A DNA stretch of 64,000 nucleotides from Mortierella sp. BCC40632 (GCA_011634665.1 WAEK01000005.1:1578501-1642500); one strand, 5' to 3'; shown: positions 49,631 to 63,251, counted from the stretch's first letter. Made by a program: numbers and translations. Notes: a model not told the origin generated them from the sequence alone.

Positions 49631-51692
49631 AAAAGAAAAAGAATAAAGAAGAGGAGAAACAAGGAGAAAAAAAAAAAGAAAGAGAGCGCCGCTGTCAACG
49701 TGCGACCGTCACAGGGGGCGAGGGTAGAGGAGAAAGAGAGAAAGAGAGAGAGAAAGAGAGAGAAAGTGAAAAGGAAAAAAAAAGGCGCCCAGTCCTCCTT
49801 CCCATCCAAAAGAATATCTTAAATTTCAGAGAAGCTCAGACGCAGCTCTGAGACACTTGTCGAGGAAAGACGGGGGAGGAGGGAGGGAGAGGAGAAGAGA
49901 GTAGGAGAGGAGAGGAGAGAGAGAGAGATAAAGAGAGAAAGGGAGGAGGTGGTAGGGGAGGAGCCAAAAAATAGACACTCATCGGGGCCTCTTTTCCGCT
50001 ATTGCTTTTTGCCACTGCTCAATCAATCGTATCTTTTTTTTTTTTTTTTTTTTTCCTGCGCCGACAAGAATAGAGTGCTGGTGGGGAGAGAAAGAGAGAA
50101 AGAGAGAGCGAGAGAGAGAGAGAGAGAGAAACACAGGTGGACCATACAATATGCGATGCACCTGCGGGATCATCTGATGGAACCTCTTCTTCCATCACCT
50201 CTTCTTCTTTTTCTTCTTCTTTTCCAGTCTTAGTCTACCTCTTTCATCATTCGGTCAGCCCATAGTAGCCCCAGAAGAGTAGAAGAGAAGAAAGGATCAC
50301 GCCATGGGGTACATCCTTCCATCCGTACATCCCTATTCTCGTTCGCTGGGCTGTTGTCTGCTAGCAACCTCTGCCTTGCCTTTTCTTTTCAGTCAAAAGG
50401 TACAGTGATCGAGTGAAGGAGAGTGAAGGAGCGAAAAAGGAACCGACGCTGCGGAACACTTGGCTTCCTCTTCCTCCCCCCTTCCCGCCCCCCAATAGGA
50501 TTGTTGTTGATGTCAATGGACGGGAAACAAGCACAGCAGGCCCGGTTGAAGGGAAGGTTGTCGTTGTTGTTGTTGTTGAGAGCTCTCTTTTGGTTTGCTT
50601 ATTCAAGTCAACGTGGACACAAAGATCAAGATCAGAAGAAGAAAAAACGCGCCATGGAACACCAGACAGGTTGGGTCCCATTGAAATGTATTCCAAAAAA
50701 AAAAAAAAAAATAAAAAGTCGATGGATGAATGGGGATTGTCTGTGCCCAAGAGTGAATGCCCGAGTCGGAGACAAGGAGAAACATAAAAGGAAAAAGGTG
50801 AGCGGGGGTGGGCGGGGTGGGGAGGGGAGGGGGGGGGGAACTGGACTTTTGATACATTGTCGGAGAACAGAGAGTTTAATGAATGAATGGGGACAACCTG
50901 GAATCTGGATCTCCGGAAGAGGGAGAGAGGGAGAGAGAGAGAGAGGGGAGAGAAATGGCACTGCTTGTTGAGCTGACAGTAAGTGATTAAGGAAAGAGTG
51001 AAGAAAAGGATGTCGAAAAAAAAAAAAAAGGGATTGGGATGGATCACGGATCGGTGGATGGAATGGGGAGAGAAAAAAAAACCCGATGGGTGCCAAACAA
51101 AAAAAAAAAAAAACAAGGGCGATATTGAAGTGAGGATTGAAATGGACAGAGAAGAGTCGAGACTCCTCTTCATGGCTCCTGTTCCTCGGAATCCATACAG
51201 GAGAAAGTAAATCCCACAAAGAGCAAATTTTTTTTCTTTTTATCTTTTTTCTTCAAGAAAGAGGAGACCGTGAAAAAAGAGAGAAATTCAGAGCTAGAGA
51301 GAAGAGTCGTTTTCTTTAAAAAGAAAGAGAGTGTGTGTGTGAGAGAAAGAAAGAAAGAGAAAAACAGTTTTTTCTCTTTTTTCTTTTATTATGGCCCGCG
51401 TCTTGAACCATTCATCCGGCTATGCCAGTGTGTGTGTGTGAGAGAGAGAGAACAGAGTAGTAACAGTCAAGTGAGATGGAGTAGTGTCCCCTCCCCTGCC
51501 CCTGGCGTGTCTGAGAGGGTCTTTCCCTGTCCCCTGTTTATTTTTTGTGCTGCGGCCATGATTCGCCGCACTTGAAGGATCGAATCAGATCACTGGCTGA
51601 TAATTACTATTTGACATTGACCGGGCCTGGGTCTCTCTTCTCTTTCGTCTCGTCTCTCGTCTCTCTCTCACATTCATTCTTTCTCTTTCTCT

Positions 51693-51764
<72 letters not shown>

Positions 51765-52029
51765 ATCGCGCCCCGGGTGTTCCCTTGTATCGAAGGAGAG
51801 ACACAGGGAGGAAGGAACGGAGCAGTAAAAAATAGTCGGTCCATTGTACATGTACCTTTTTTTTTTTTTTTTTGCTCTCTGTTCAATGTTCGGCCACATT
51901 GGCAATAGACTTAGAGTGGCGCATGGCCCAATTGGCCCCCTTCTTTCTACCTCAACTCATTTCCCCCCCAACAACGACAACAATAACAAAGTGACGATGA
52001 GGAGGAGGAGGGTTAAGAGGAGGAGAGTG

Positions 52030-52082
<53 letters not shown>

Positions 52083-52759
52083 AGGAAGGAGAGGAAAAGG
52101 GGAGAGAGAGAGACGAGTCGCATGTACACAAGTACGTGCAATCATTCGCCTAAATCTGACAAGAGCCACAGCCCACGGGTTTGGATCCGCATTAAAAAAG
52201 AAAGAGGAGGAAAGGGTATGGTAGGGTGTGTAGGATAGGATCTCTTCTTCTTTCTCTTGAGGCTCATAATTTCTTGTCATTTTGCCACCATCTCATATTT
52301 TCCTCCGGGGGGGAAGAGAGGAGAGGAGAGGAGAGGAGAGGGGGGGGGATAGAGGTTTCTTTTTTTCCATTTTTCCTCTTTCTGCGCCTCGGCGTCTGGA
52401 CTTTCAAGTCATCGAGCACCGCCATGGTCCATTGCCCGATATTAAATCAATTATTTTACGAAACAAACAAAAAAAAAAACGCCATGCTCTCTCTTTCTTT
52501 CTTTCTTTCTTTCTTTGCTTTGTGCAACCTGGTCCATAAAAGGCATGGCCTAAACTCCTTGCAACTTCTTCTTTCTTTTTACACCATAGCTTTTCCACCG
52601 ATTGGGATTCTCTAATTGACATTGTTCTTTTTTCTTTCTTTCTCTCTCTCTCCTCACTCTCTGTGTCTACGCCCATCTCCAGGTCCATTCCAAAGAACAG
52701 GGTCAAAAGAACAACAATAATAATAGCAAAAAAAAAAAAAAAATAGATTCATTTCTTTT
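49631..52759. other. Three-kilobase microsatellite-rich spacer
   Basis: Contains (CT)n at 51700-51761, (GT)n at 52030-52078, GGAGA repeats at 52316-52350 and homopolymers at 50036-50054, 50695-50711 and 51097-51113. Reading frames here are translations of repeats. No gene supported. Confidence 0.5.
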
Positions 52760-55700
52760 TCACCACCAGGAAAAATAGGGCAGATTGGTCGTCACGGGTT
52801 CAATCCGCTCTACAACCACCACTCGTCGTTCTCGCAACTCTCTTTCTCGTTGTCGTTGCTTCCTCAATCGTCGTTCTCGTCTTGCTGCTTGTCCGATCCC
52901 GATCCCTCCCAAGTGGCCATCAAAACTCAACCCTCGTCGAAGTCGGTCCGCCCATCTTGGTCGTCCTCCTCCTGCCTTGGCCCGTTCTAGATCTTCCTCT
53001 TCACTATCACCTCCATACAAGGTCAGCCCCCGAGCAAAGAAACTTCGCCCCCTCTCTACTTCACTAGAAGGTGGTCCTGAACTCTTTCTCAACAATGGCT
53101 GCATCTCTCCTTCATCCTCATCCGCCTCATCCGCCTCGGTCGGCATTCGGACAATAACCTCTCCAGATCTTCCTCCTCTGTTTGTCGATTCGGGCTCAAA
53201 TCGTACAGATCCTGTCCGATCATCTTGCTCTGTTCGACTCCTTCGATGGTTGGGGCTCACCACACCTGCACTTGGTCCATCTTGACCACCATGACCCTGT
53301 TGCTGTGTTGGAGGACTCTTGGTCACTACGACTTGACCACTCGACGACCCATTCTCTCCTTGTTCTCCTCTTTCACTTGGATGACCTTGTCGTCGACGAT
53401 GACGTTCTCCACGACTGGCAGATCGTCTCCGACGTCCTCTACCTGAAGTCAATCTTGTAACCCCTTCCGTCCGATCCAATTCACTCAATGTCTTGTCAAT
53501 CGAAACAAATCCTCGCTTGGCTCCTGCGGCTGCAGCGGCCGTAGCGGCCGTGGGGAGACTGATGGATCGACGATGCTGTACTGCACCGGTCTCTTCTTCA
53601 TCCGCACTCTGAGAAAAGAACAAGTCATCCTCTTCTTCTCCATATGGATCATCCTCGTCATACTCCTCATCATACGAGTAATCGTCCTGATCGTCATCAT
53701 CATCCAGGTCGTATTCACCATCGCTTACGACCTGTCGAAGAACTGCCAGCTTGGGGGAGGTATTATCCTCAACCACTTGTCCTTCACTTCCCATAGTTAC
53801 CAAGATCGAAGGTGGCATCTTGGACAGAGACGATGATGGTATGAGCGATCCAGTCTTTAGACTATTGCTTCTCAGACTCTGACCTAGTCCATAAGCAAGA
53901 CTGCCACTCATCGCCACGCCACTGTCTCTTCCAAGATGATTCATTCCTAGTTCGCCGGTAGATGGGGTCGAGGCTGAGACGGCCTTGCCACCTCCTAAGC
54001 TGCTAGTCATTAGGGGTGTCATACCATAGTTCATAGCTGCTACAGAGGCATCCATCATCTTGGCTCTAGGTGGGGTATTAGCGTACGCGGGTACATAAGA
54101 ATGCATTCCACTTGTGGTCTTGACTGATCCTCCTTCTTGTCCCTGACTTCCATTCTGGTTCGGACCCTCAGCAGTCATGGGAGTATTGATTGGCATTCTT
54201 GGTTGACGAGCCATCAAAATGGCCTTGGCCACTGCAGTCGACTCGAGAATATGTTCTTCATCCCAAATCACCAAAGCAACGCGTCGACAAAGATCCATCG
54301 GTCCTTGTTCCGGGTTCTTGAGCGTCTCAACAATGTTCCAACCTTGTCCCTTCATCACTGCCATTTGTTTGTCAAACATTCCTTGGTCAAAATCACTATC
54401 GATACTGAACAACCTTCGAAGATCCGCAATCGTCTCACGCCACCAGGTAGGAGAACTCAACAATGGTAAAAAGTGATCACGTGTCGCTTTGGTGAAGGGT
54501 TGTGAAATCAAGGCCCGTGGGAGGAACAACCAACCATAGGGATAGGATCGCCACGAGTCTGGATGCTTGAAAGGAAAGGCGAGACCATTGTCAATGGCTG
54601 CAACGTGGACATGGTTGGCTCCATAGTAGGCCTCTGCCTCAGACAAGGGTACTGCTCCTTCGCCACCCTCAGGACGTGCTCCGCCCGTAGCCCCCGACTC
54701 GGACGAAGGCTGGGGTTGGGTCGGAGAAGGAACACGGGCCCCTGCGCCAGGGTTCAATCTCGTTGTTTCATTGGGTTCTTCATCCGTGCCCGTGTTAGTG
54801 CTGAGGGGTGGTACCATCGAGGATGACCGTGCAAGACTTGATCTTGGCGGGGTTCCTGGAGGAGTTGCGAGCATACCTCCTCTTGGCACTGATTCTCGAA
54901 GCGAAGAAGCCGCGGATCGAAGTGACTGTCGGTCCGAATTGAATCCAAGCAGGTCGCCAATCCTCGAGTTTCGCCTCGAATCGGACTGAAGACGTTGAGG
55001 AATGGGTCTTTGACCCGAGGTCGGCGGCCCTGCGACGACTGAGATGCCTTCCTTTTCACAATACCGAATCATCCAGTTGTCCAATCCTCGGTCTAGATTT
55101 CATAAAAGAAAAGTGTGTCCAATTCGTTAGTCTTTTGGAGAAGGGTAGAGTTTGACCTAAAGAAGAACAACCACTTTCATAATAAGAGTATCATTATGTT
55201 TTTTCTTTTTTCATCACTTGCCTGTGTTACGGATGAGATAATCAAGGATAATGAGTTTTTCAAACTGTTCCCTAAATTGCTGTTGCAAGGCTGGGGTCCA
55301 GCAAAAGCCTTGCTTATCGTGGAAGCTGGCGCTCTTGGGGATGGTCGGTGTGTTTCCTCTTTCACCTGTAGTTGATCCTGTTACACTTCCATGCTCGCTT
55401 GAACCATCATCCTGTTCACCTGTAGTCGTCGAGGAGCTTGAACCTGATGTTCTCCGCTGGGTAGAACTAGTCGCTCCATAATTGGACGATACAGAAGACA
55501 ACGCCGCATTGGATTCACTAGGCCAAGGATGATCCCGCATAAACAGGTTGGCATCTTTGAATCCATTCAAAAACAATTGGAAACTGCCAACTTTGTCTGG
55601 AAGGGCTTTTCCATGATTCCTATACGCGCGTCGGTCTAGATAGTCATAATGAAAGGCTGGAGAGGAGAGCCAGACCACTTCTGTGCTGGGTACAATGTTA

Positions 55701-56222
55701 AGCTGAAGCCGTCTATCAACAAGCGATGTCGCGGCCTCTGATATATAGCCCAGGTTTGGAATCAAGCTAGTGTAAACGAAAAAAAGAGAGAGAGAGAGAG
55801 AGAAAGAGAAGGTCAAAAGGATGAGCATTGGGCAAGTTACACCGTGCTACCAAAACTCTTTGAGCAAAGAAGTAAAGCGATGACAACAACAACAACAATC
55901 AATAGTTTCACCAAAAAATAAATAAATAAATAAAACATACCAACTACGTCCAAAGCAGCAGGGAAAGAGATTACGATGGATCCATTTTGCCCATTTGGGA
56001 TTCAATTGTCCATAGGGTTCCTCGTTCTTTGGCTTAAAAACACCGATGATCTTGCCCTGCATATTTCTGCAAAAGTAGGATCCCGAAGAGCCCTGAGCAA
56101 TTCTCAGCGGCTGAATGTCATTCCGGATAGCTTCCTTGACAGACTCGACTAGGGCAACATATCGTTCACTGGTCATGGGGTCCGAGTGATCGGGCGTCAA
56201 GGCTGGTGCATGTGTCACAGGC

Positions 56223-56258
<36 letters not shown>

Positions 56259-58300
56259 TTAGAAGCAGAAAAAAAAAGTGAGAGAGAGAGTGATCGACGC
56301 GTATCAACAATAACCCGCACTGCCCCACAGACATCTTCTCCCTCCTTCCTTTTTCTCTCATTCCATTCCCTCGAAACAATAAGCTTTTTTTTTTTTTTTT
56401 TTTTTTTCCTTCTCATCTGGGCCTGACCGTTCTTCCCGAAAGGGAGGAGGGGAGGGGTACAAACAGCCTTACAAAGATGATGTATCCTGTCTCCTGGCTG
56501 TTTCTTCGTTGTCTCTTTTTCCACACCCATATCCATTCCTCCGCGGTAAATTTCCTCTGCGGGATAACTCCAGAAAAGAAAACTTTTCCTTCTTGATTCC
56601 TGCTTTTGGGACCCTACTATCTCCCACAATCACTCCCACTCCCACCACTCCCACCACACATACACACACACGCACACAAAAGAAAGAAAGAAAAGAAAGA
56701 AAAAAAGGGACCTGTGTGTTCTTTACCTTGCCATCAACAATAGACGCCAGGACAGGCGTAAATACCGACGAATGAATCACTCGCGCATCAATCTCTCGTC
56801 CTGTGCTCGGCAATCGTCGTTGTCGTCGGCTCATCGAAGCGCCTGTCCCCAATTCATCCTTGGGCTGTCGACGCCCCCATCGTGACAAATTGGGATGCGC
56901 CTTGCCTCCAAGTCCGATCCCTAATCCCAATCCATCTCCCGACCCTAAGAGTGTTCCTCTCTCGATCATTCCTGGATGTCCTCCTCCTCCTCCTCCTCCT
57001 CCCCCTCCGCTGGGTCCTCCTTTTCCCTTGTCCAGGACTCACTTGTCCATTCGTCGCCGAAGCAACCCCCTGCGCCTTGACCCCCTCCTCCTTCACCTCC
57101 ATCACCATCACCACCATTTTCAGCTCCTGCATGTGTGCCTGAACCATGAAGAGTTGTACTCGTGGTACCATCTTCACTCATCAACAAAGGGGATGGATAC
57201 AAATGCGCATTGGCCTTGAGTAATTCCTCGGGCAAGTTTCGGGGATCGGGTCGAATCGCTTGTAAAACCCTCCGTTTCTGTGCCTTTTCAATCTCTCGAG
57301 GTCCAGACGTGGTTGTATGTGGATGAGGTTTGGGTCGTAGATGAGCCAATTCATCTGCTGATAACGCGTCAGTAGTAGAGGCAGTCGTAGCATTGCTGTT
57401 AGTGGTAGTGAGTCCATGTCGACGGCCATTGCTTTCCATTCCTGTGTCCTTGGATGAACCAACAAGTCGCGAAAAGGCAGACGATTGTGATTGCGAGGGG
57501 GGGTCCTTGCGTCCACCAAGCCGTGCGCCTAATCCAGAGAGTTGGGATGAGGCAGTAGGAGTGGAAGTAGAAGTAGTAGTAGTAGTAGTAGTGGTGGTGG
57601 TGGAAGATGACGTGGGTGAGGCCGTCGTGGCTGGAATGCGTCTAGTCACCGTAGTCGTGGTTGTCGTCAACGGGGGAGCAGAGGGCGACATGTCTGGCCA
57701 TGGCAAAGAAGGCGTTCCCAATGGGTCGTGGCGGCCATGACGTTCTTGTTCCTGTTCCTGTTGCAGCGACCATTGCTGCTGCTGGTTTACACTGGTCGAG
57801 GTTGCAACAACATCAACGGACACTGCAGAGGGCTGCAACGTGGCCGTAGGAGAGGCAGTTGGTGGCTGATGATGATTCTTGTTCAAAGACGCGTCATGGT
57901 CCGCAGGGACGTGGCCCAAACGAGTCCTTTGGTCAGCGGCAGCGGCAGAGGCGTTTGCTTTTGCTTTGTCTGCCACAGGATCAACCAGTTCTGAACGCAT
58001 AGGATCCGATCCAGGCTGGCTCCCGTTCCCGCCCAGTTGACTGGTACCAGAAGCTGATTCTGTCCGCTGCGCATGTTGTTGCTGCTGCTGCTGCTGTTGT
58101 TGTGGTTGCATGGCAGAGCCCTGTGAGCCTGTTGGCCTGTCGTCATTGTTGGCGAATGTGGCATTGGCCGCCTCTGAAGCATTCGCAACGCTGTTGTCTG
58201 TGTCCGTGGTCACTGCACGGAGCGAGCCAGTGGAAGAAGAAGCTTGCTGATCAGTCACACGGCGCATTTTGGATTTGGTGGAGCGTTTTTTGCCAGACAT
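52760..58300 (-). CDS. LSB6: Type II phosphatidylinositol 4-kinase, very large
   Basis: Makes PI4P on endosomal and vacuolar membranes. Exons 58300-57043, 56971-56727, 56221-55941, 55766-55222, 55092-52760 join in frame (1,553 aa, against about 480-610 in animals and yeast). The first ~500 residues are disordered (Ser/Thr/Gln-rich, with homopolymeric runs). Catalytic core: QGSSGSYFCRN (nucleotide loop), GVFKPKNEEPYG (Lys), FPCCFGRSCLIPNLGY (reduced palmitoylation motif), NIVPSTEVV, DYLIRNTDRGLDNW (catalytic Asp), AAIDNGLAFPFKHPDSWRSY (metal-binding DNG) and WWRETIADLRRLF. A disordered insert of about 130 residues lies between RNTDRG...CEKEG and YYGANHVHVAAID, and about 430 disordered residues follow the core. 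Intron 4 uses a GC donor (ACAG then GCAAGT), fixed by the exact NT/DRG join. The ATG at 58300 was preferred to an upstream GTG. Confidence 0.9.
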
Positions 58301-58920
58301 GGGAGCGATGGATGATGGCACCTCTCGAGGCGGCAGCGGCGGCGGGAGAGACTTGAGTCAGATTGTTCCAGATGGGGTAAACAAGAGAATGAAAGAGTAA
58401 AAAGAGAATGTAGTGCGTAGGGCGGGTGTGTCAGAATGAGAATGGAAGGGGTGGGGTTGAATGAGCTAAAATGGCAAGTGGGGGTATGGACAATTGGAGA
58501 GAGAGAAGAAAAAGAAGAAGAAGAAGAGCAGGAGGAGGAAGAGGAGGAGAAACGAAATGGAGAGGATGCCAGGTACGGAGTAAAATGTATCTGTGTTTCA
58601 GGAGAATAAAGCAGGGCAAAGACCAGAAAATCAAGAGGATGGGACGACAGGATGGAGAGAGATATAATGAACCGAAACCAATGCCCAACCAGAAGGAGAA
58701 AGAGAGACCAGGGTAAAGAGAAAGAGAGACCAGGTAAGAGAGAAAAGAGAGATTCAGGTAATAAGAGAAAGAGAGACTAGGTAAGAGAGAAAGAGAGACT
58801 AGGTAAGAGAGAAAGAGAGACTAGGTAAGAGAGAAAGAGAGAATGAATGGGGAGAAGAGGAGAAAGAGAGAGAAAGAAGGAGAGAGAAAAAGAGAAGGAG
58901 AGAGAGAAAGACAGAGAGAC

Positions 58921-58976
<56 letters not shown>

Positions 58977-60168
58977 AGAATGAGAATGAGAAAAAGAAAA
59001 AAAAAAGGTCACATGGTCTGGGTTTTGACATGCAGGCCAAGAATCGACCGCAGGAGGCGGCACAGAAAAGGGGTCGCGAGAGAGCTGATTTTTTTTTTTT
59101 TTCTTCTTCCAGCTCAAAAACACATCCAGATTTAAGATTTTGCCATGAATTGCCTTCTCTTGGCTGCGACCCCATTTTCCACCCCATGCATTTTTTTTTT
59201 TTTTCTTGGACGCTCACACACAGCAAACACAATGGGTCTCTAACTGACTGTTGCCCTGCTGTTCTACTGCTCCGCGGTAGTGGACGCTAGTCTGGTCTGT
59301 GGTCCGGTTCATGGCCCGGTTGGAAGGTGTCCCTTTTCATTTAGAGTCGGTTGGTTGGTCCGGCTGGTCGGTCGGGTTTGTTTTTTTTTTTTTTATTCAT
59401 CAGCTGGTCAATGTAATGGTCAGAGCGAGAGAGCCAGAGCAAGAGAGAGAGAGCGCAAGAGATAATTCATTGTTGCTGCGTCGCTGTTGGGGCAAAAGAA
59501 AAATAGACTCTCTCCTCTGTGTGGTGGCGAGTAGGTGGCGAAGAGAGAGAGAGAGAGAGAAAGTCGAATAGGGAGGCGCGGTCATTTCTCCCGACTCTAC
59601 GGATTGGGCCGAGTCAAAGAGCCAAATGGTGGCACACACACAACTATGCATCCACTTCCACATACACTACACGCACACGCACTCTTTCTTTTTACACAGC
59701 ACAACAAAGCCTCGTCCTCTCTCTCTCTCGGACAACACTGCACACAAAGAAAAAAAACAGAGAGAAAGAGAACGAGCGCGTGCTCATCTCTCCTATACTT
59801 TGAGTGTTGTTGCATCCTAATCCTACACATACTTCTCTTGGCACCCCACCCCCACCCACGCGCTCCCAACAGGTCATGGACATGAGATGGCCAACCCCTT
59901 TTACTTTCTCCCCAGAGACTTTTTATTTCGTAACGATCGGAGGAGTGCATAGAAAGACACACGACGCCATGGGTTCCCTGGGAGAAAAGGCATCCTCTAC
60001 ACGTGATGTCAGTCTCTCTAGCTCTCTTCCCCTTTTTTTTTTCTTTCTTTTTTTTGCTCGCTTTCGCGTGGTCATCCATCATCTGTCCCTTTTCTTTTTA
60101 CCAATCCATCCACCTGTATCATCTCCACTACCCTCACCCCATTCCATCCTCAAGTATCCTTTTTTACC
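58301..60168. other. Divergent promoter region between PI4K and myosin light chain
   Basis: Repeats of AGAGAGAAAGAGAGACTAGGTA type (58730-58835) and long GA (58930-58970) on the PI4K side. C/T-rich leader-like DNA (60010-60168) precedes the myosin light-chain start. No other gene supported. Confidence 0.5.
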
Positions 60169-60218
60169 ATGGCAAGTGTCTAGACCACGCATAGAGCCCG
60201 AGGGCACAGGAAACCACA

Positions 60219-60249
<31 letters not shown>

Positions 60250-60692
60250 ATTCATTTCATCATGGAGAAAAAAAGAAGAAAAAGAAGGCACTACCAGGAT
60301 GGCACCACTTGGATAATGACAACACACAGAGAATGAAAGAAGGAAACAAAGAAAGAGAGAGAGAGTCGTTGGACACTTGTCATCCGTTCATGAATAGCAG
60401 ACGGCACAAATAGCCTCATTTCTTTCTTTCTAGCATACACAGGCCCTGGAATGGACTATTCCACTTGTTGCTCATCAACATTCTTGACTCATTGACAAAA
60501 TATACCCTTGGATGTTGCATCAACCCCGAGGACAAGGACAAATGCACAAAGCCAAAACGCGACACAACAGTCAAGAAGAAGAAGAAGAAGAAGAAGAAGA
60601 AGAAAGAGTCAACGTCTTTTCTCGGAGATAGAATTCATATTTCTCGAGACTTTTTCTCTCTCTCTCTCTCTCGACTATAATGCTGACTTTAT

Positions 60693-60776
<84 letters not shown>

Positions 60777-60896
60777 CTGTATAGGCTACCATTTCTCCTG
60801 AACAAGTCAATGGCAAGTGGTTTCACAACCCATACAACTTAATCTTTTTTCTTTTACTCATGGACTCTATCTTTTGCTCTTTCTTATACCTCCTAA

Positions 60897-60943
<47 letters not shown>

Positions 60944-61574
60944 TCAACAGAATACCGTGAGAGCTTTGGCCTCTTTGACCGCAAGGGCAACGGCACCATT
61001 GAATCCTCCTCGTTGGGCGACTTGTTGCGAGCCTTGGGTCAGAACCCTACTCAAGCCCAAGTACAGGAATTGACAGCTCAAGCGGATGGAACTCAATCGG
61101 GCACGATCTCGTTTGATATTTTCTTGGGAATCTTGCTCAGAGAAGGAGGTTTCAAGGCTGCGGGAACTCGTCAAGAGTTTATCAATGGCTTCAGAGTCTT
61201 TGACAAGGATTCCAATGGTCTTATCCCTGTGGGCGAGCTTCGCTATGGTATAAAAAGAGACTTTTGCCTTTTTTTTTTTTCTTCTGCTTTTTGTTTTTTG
61301 CTCTTTATTCTTTTTAATAGAGTTGAAGAAGGAAAAAAAAAAAGGACCACATTTGTCTCCGTTACTGACTTTTTTTTCTTCTTCCTCTTCTTCTCTCTCT
61401 CTCTCTCCTGCTCTCTCTCCTGCTCTTTCTTGTTTCTAAATCATACTAGTATTGACCAACTTGGGAGAAAAGTTGTCAGATGCCGAGGTGGACGAGTTGC
61501 TAAAGGGAGTCGAGGTGGACAGCGCAGGTCGAGTCAACTATGAAGACTTTGTTGATATGATCCTTTCCATCTAA
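60169..61574 (+). CDS. MLC1: Essential myosin light chain of the Cdc4/Mlc1 type
   Basis: Calmodulin-fold light chain that binds myosin IQ motifs, needed for cytokinesis in S. pombe (Cdc4). Exons 60785-60812, 60951-61247, 61450-61574 are firm. The start is placed at a separate ATG-only exon 60169-60171, giving MATISPEQV and about 150 aa (Cdc4 has 141). EF-hand 1: [20 protein letters not shown], then [18 protein letters not shown]-hand 3: [19 protein letters not shown]. The end [19 protein letters not shown] then [11 protein letters not shown] closely follows the Cdc4 family. The exon 2 donor is GC (AATG then GCAAGT), fixed by phase. The proposed first donor has the same GCAAGT. The first exon is the least certain part. 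Confidence 0.85.
60899..60942. repeat. 44-base T-run inside a myosin light-chain intron
   Basis: Uninterrupted T-run between the branch-like CTAAC (60892-60896) and the acceptor CAACAG at 60945-60950. It acts as an extreme polypyrimidine tract. A second run of about 36 T (60741-60776) precedes the exon 2 acceptor. Confidence 0.9.
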
Positions 61575-62301
61575 AAAGAAAAAAAAAAAAAAAAATATAT
61601 AAAATATATACAAGTCCAACCAACAAAGAGAAAAAAGTTAGATTCATTGCCAACATAATCATCCATGATAAAAACACACGCACAACACACACAGAATGAC
61701 ATTTGTCTTTTTCTTCTTTTTGGTCCATACTCGATCATCTTTCTCAAAATCAACTTTGTCGTTGTTTTTCTTTCTTTATGTTCTGTATCAAAGAGCGAGG
61801 GGGGTTTTTTTTTATTACTTGTGTGTGTGTGCATGTGTGTGCTGTGCGAGAGTGAGTGAGTGAGTGAGTGAGTGAGTGTTCTTTTTTTTTTTTTTGTGTA
61901 TTATGTACAATGGGGGAGGGGAAGGAGGAAGTAAGAAGAGAGACAAAAAGTTCAGATCCGGATCGAAATGCATCGAAGGAAACAATGGGTAAGGATGTGT
62001 GTGTGAAGGGAGGGACTAAATAAAAAATAGAAAAAAAAAAAAAACATGGATTTGACAAAAAAGAGAAAAAAAGAAAAAAAGAAAAGGGATATATGTTGAA
62101 CAATAAAAAAAAAAAAAAAAAAAGGTTGGATGCGAGCATATGAAAAAAAAGAACGCGACTAAGAGAAAACAGGAAAACAAGCAATGGAAAAAAAAAAAAA
62201 AAAAAAAATAGGCGATATACAAATGCTACGCGAATTCATCTGCTTCTCTCCCTCCCTCCTCCTTTTCTCCTAACTTCAACTGAGGTTGAAAGCAGATCGA
62301 C
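61575..62301. other. Convergent 3' region of MLC1 and the zinc-finger gene
   Basis: A-runs directly after the MLC1 stop, then GAGT repeats (61852-61878) and more A-runs (62104-62123, 62186-62209). Presumably 3' UTRs and terminators. No gene recognised. Confidence 0.5.
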
Positions 62302-63251
62302 TTAATACTGGTTGTAATAGTAGTTGGGATAAGGACCAGGAGGTCCAGCAGGGTGTGGTGCAAAACCCTGTGGATGCATGTGTGGGTGTGGGTACTGCTG
62401 CTGTTGTGGCTGCTGTGGCTGCTGTGGTTGTTGTTGTGGTGGTTGCTGTTGGTGGTGAGGAAGAGGCGTTCCCATGGGGTATCCGGGATACATGCCATGC
62501 TCCTGTGCATACATGGGTCCATCCTGCATATGGGCTGGACCGCGAGGTGGTGGTGGTGCCAGGGCGTGCGAAATGTTTCGAGGATGCTTTGGAGGACTCA
62601 TGGTGGCCATCATCATGGCAGGATCGTGTGGACCAGGCATCGATTGTTCATACTGAATATGAGCTGGTGGTCCAGACAGTCCGTGAGGGTGACCATGTGG
62701 TCCATGACCATGGAGTCCATGCATCCCCATTGGCTCCTCCTCGGGCTCGACAACGCTTTCATCATCAGGGGCAAGCGAGGGAGGAGTGGACGACATGGAG
62801 GAAGAAGTTGATGTGGTGGAAGCGACGGAATGTCGTGGGAGAGCACGGATGTTGGACTCTTGCTTGACAACGGGTGCTGGAGGCATGGTAGTAGCAGTGG
62901 TGGAGGAGGAGGAAAGAGGAGCAGGCATGGGGTGGACCACAGTAGAAGTGGGTGGTGCCATGGCAGCGGCAGCAGCAGCAGCAACAGATCGTTCTCCAGG
63001 GGGAGGAGAAGCGGAGAGCGACTTGGAGGAGGTGCGGGGCGAGACAGAGGCGATGGAGGTGGTCGTAGCAAGATGACCGCGTTGAGTGATGAAGAGAGCG
63101 ACCACTGCGTCCTTGTCTTCATACTTTTCGTCCATGCCCAACAGAGTCGATGCAGCCTCCATCATCTGCACCTGCTGGTGCTTTGAGAGTAGGAACTTTG
63201 TGCTTGACTAAAAAACAACAACGTGGTTGCAAATCCATCATCCCACGCAAG

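Noticed and set aside
48706..49809. N-terminal extension of the surface protein by about 147 residues
   Set aside because: The extra part is a translation of GA microsatellites (Ser/Leu runs). The ATG at 49368 directly starts a perfect signal peptide.
56469..56969. Independent gene starting MIERGTLLGSG
   Set aside because: It is the second exon of PI4K-II. A GTGAGT donor at 57042 and a CATCCAG acceptor join it in phase to the first exon.
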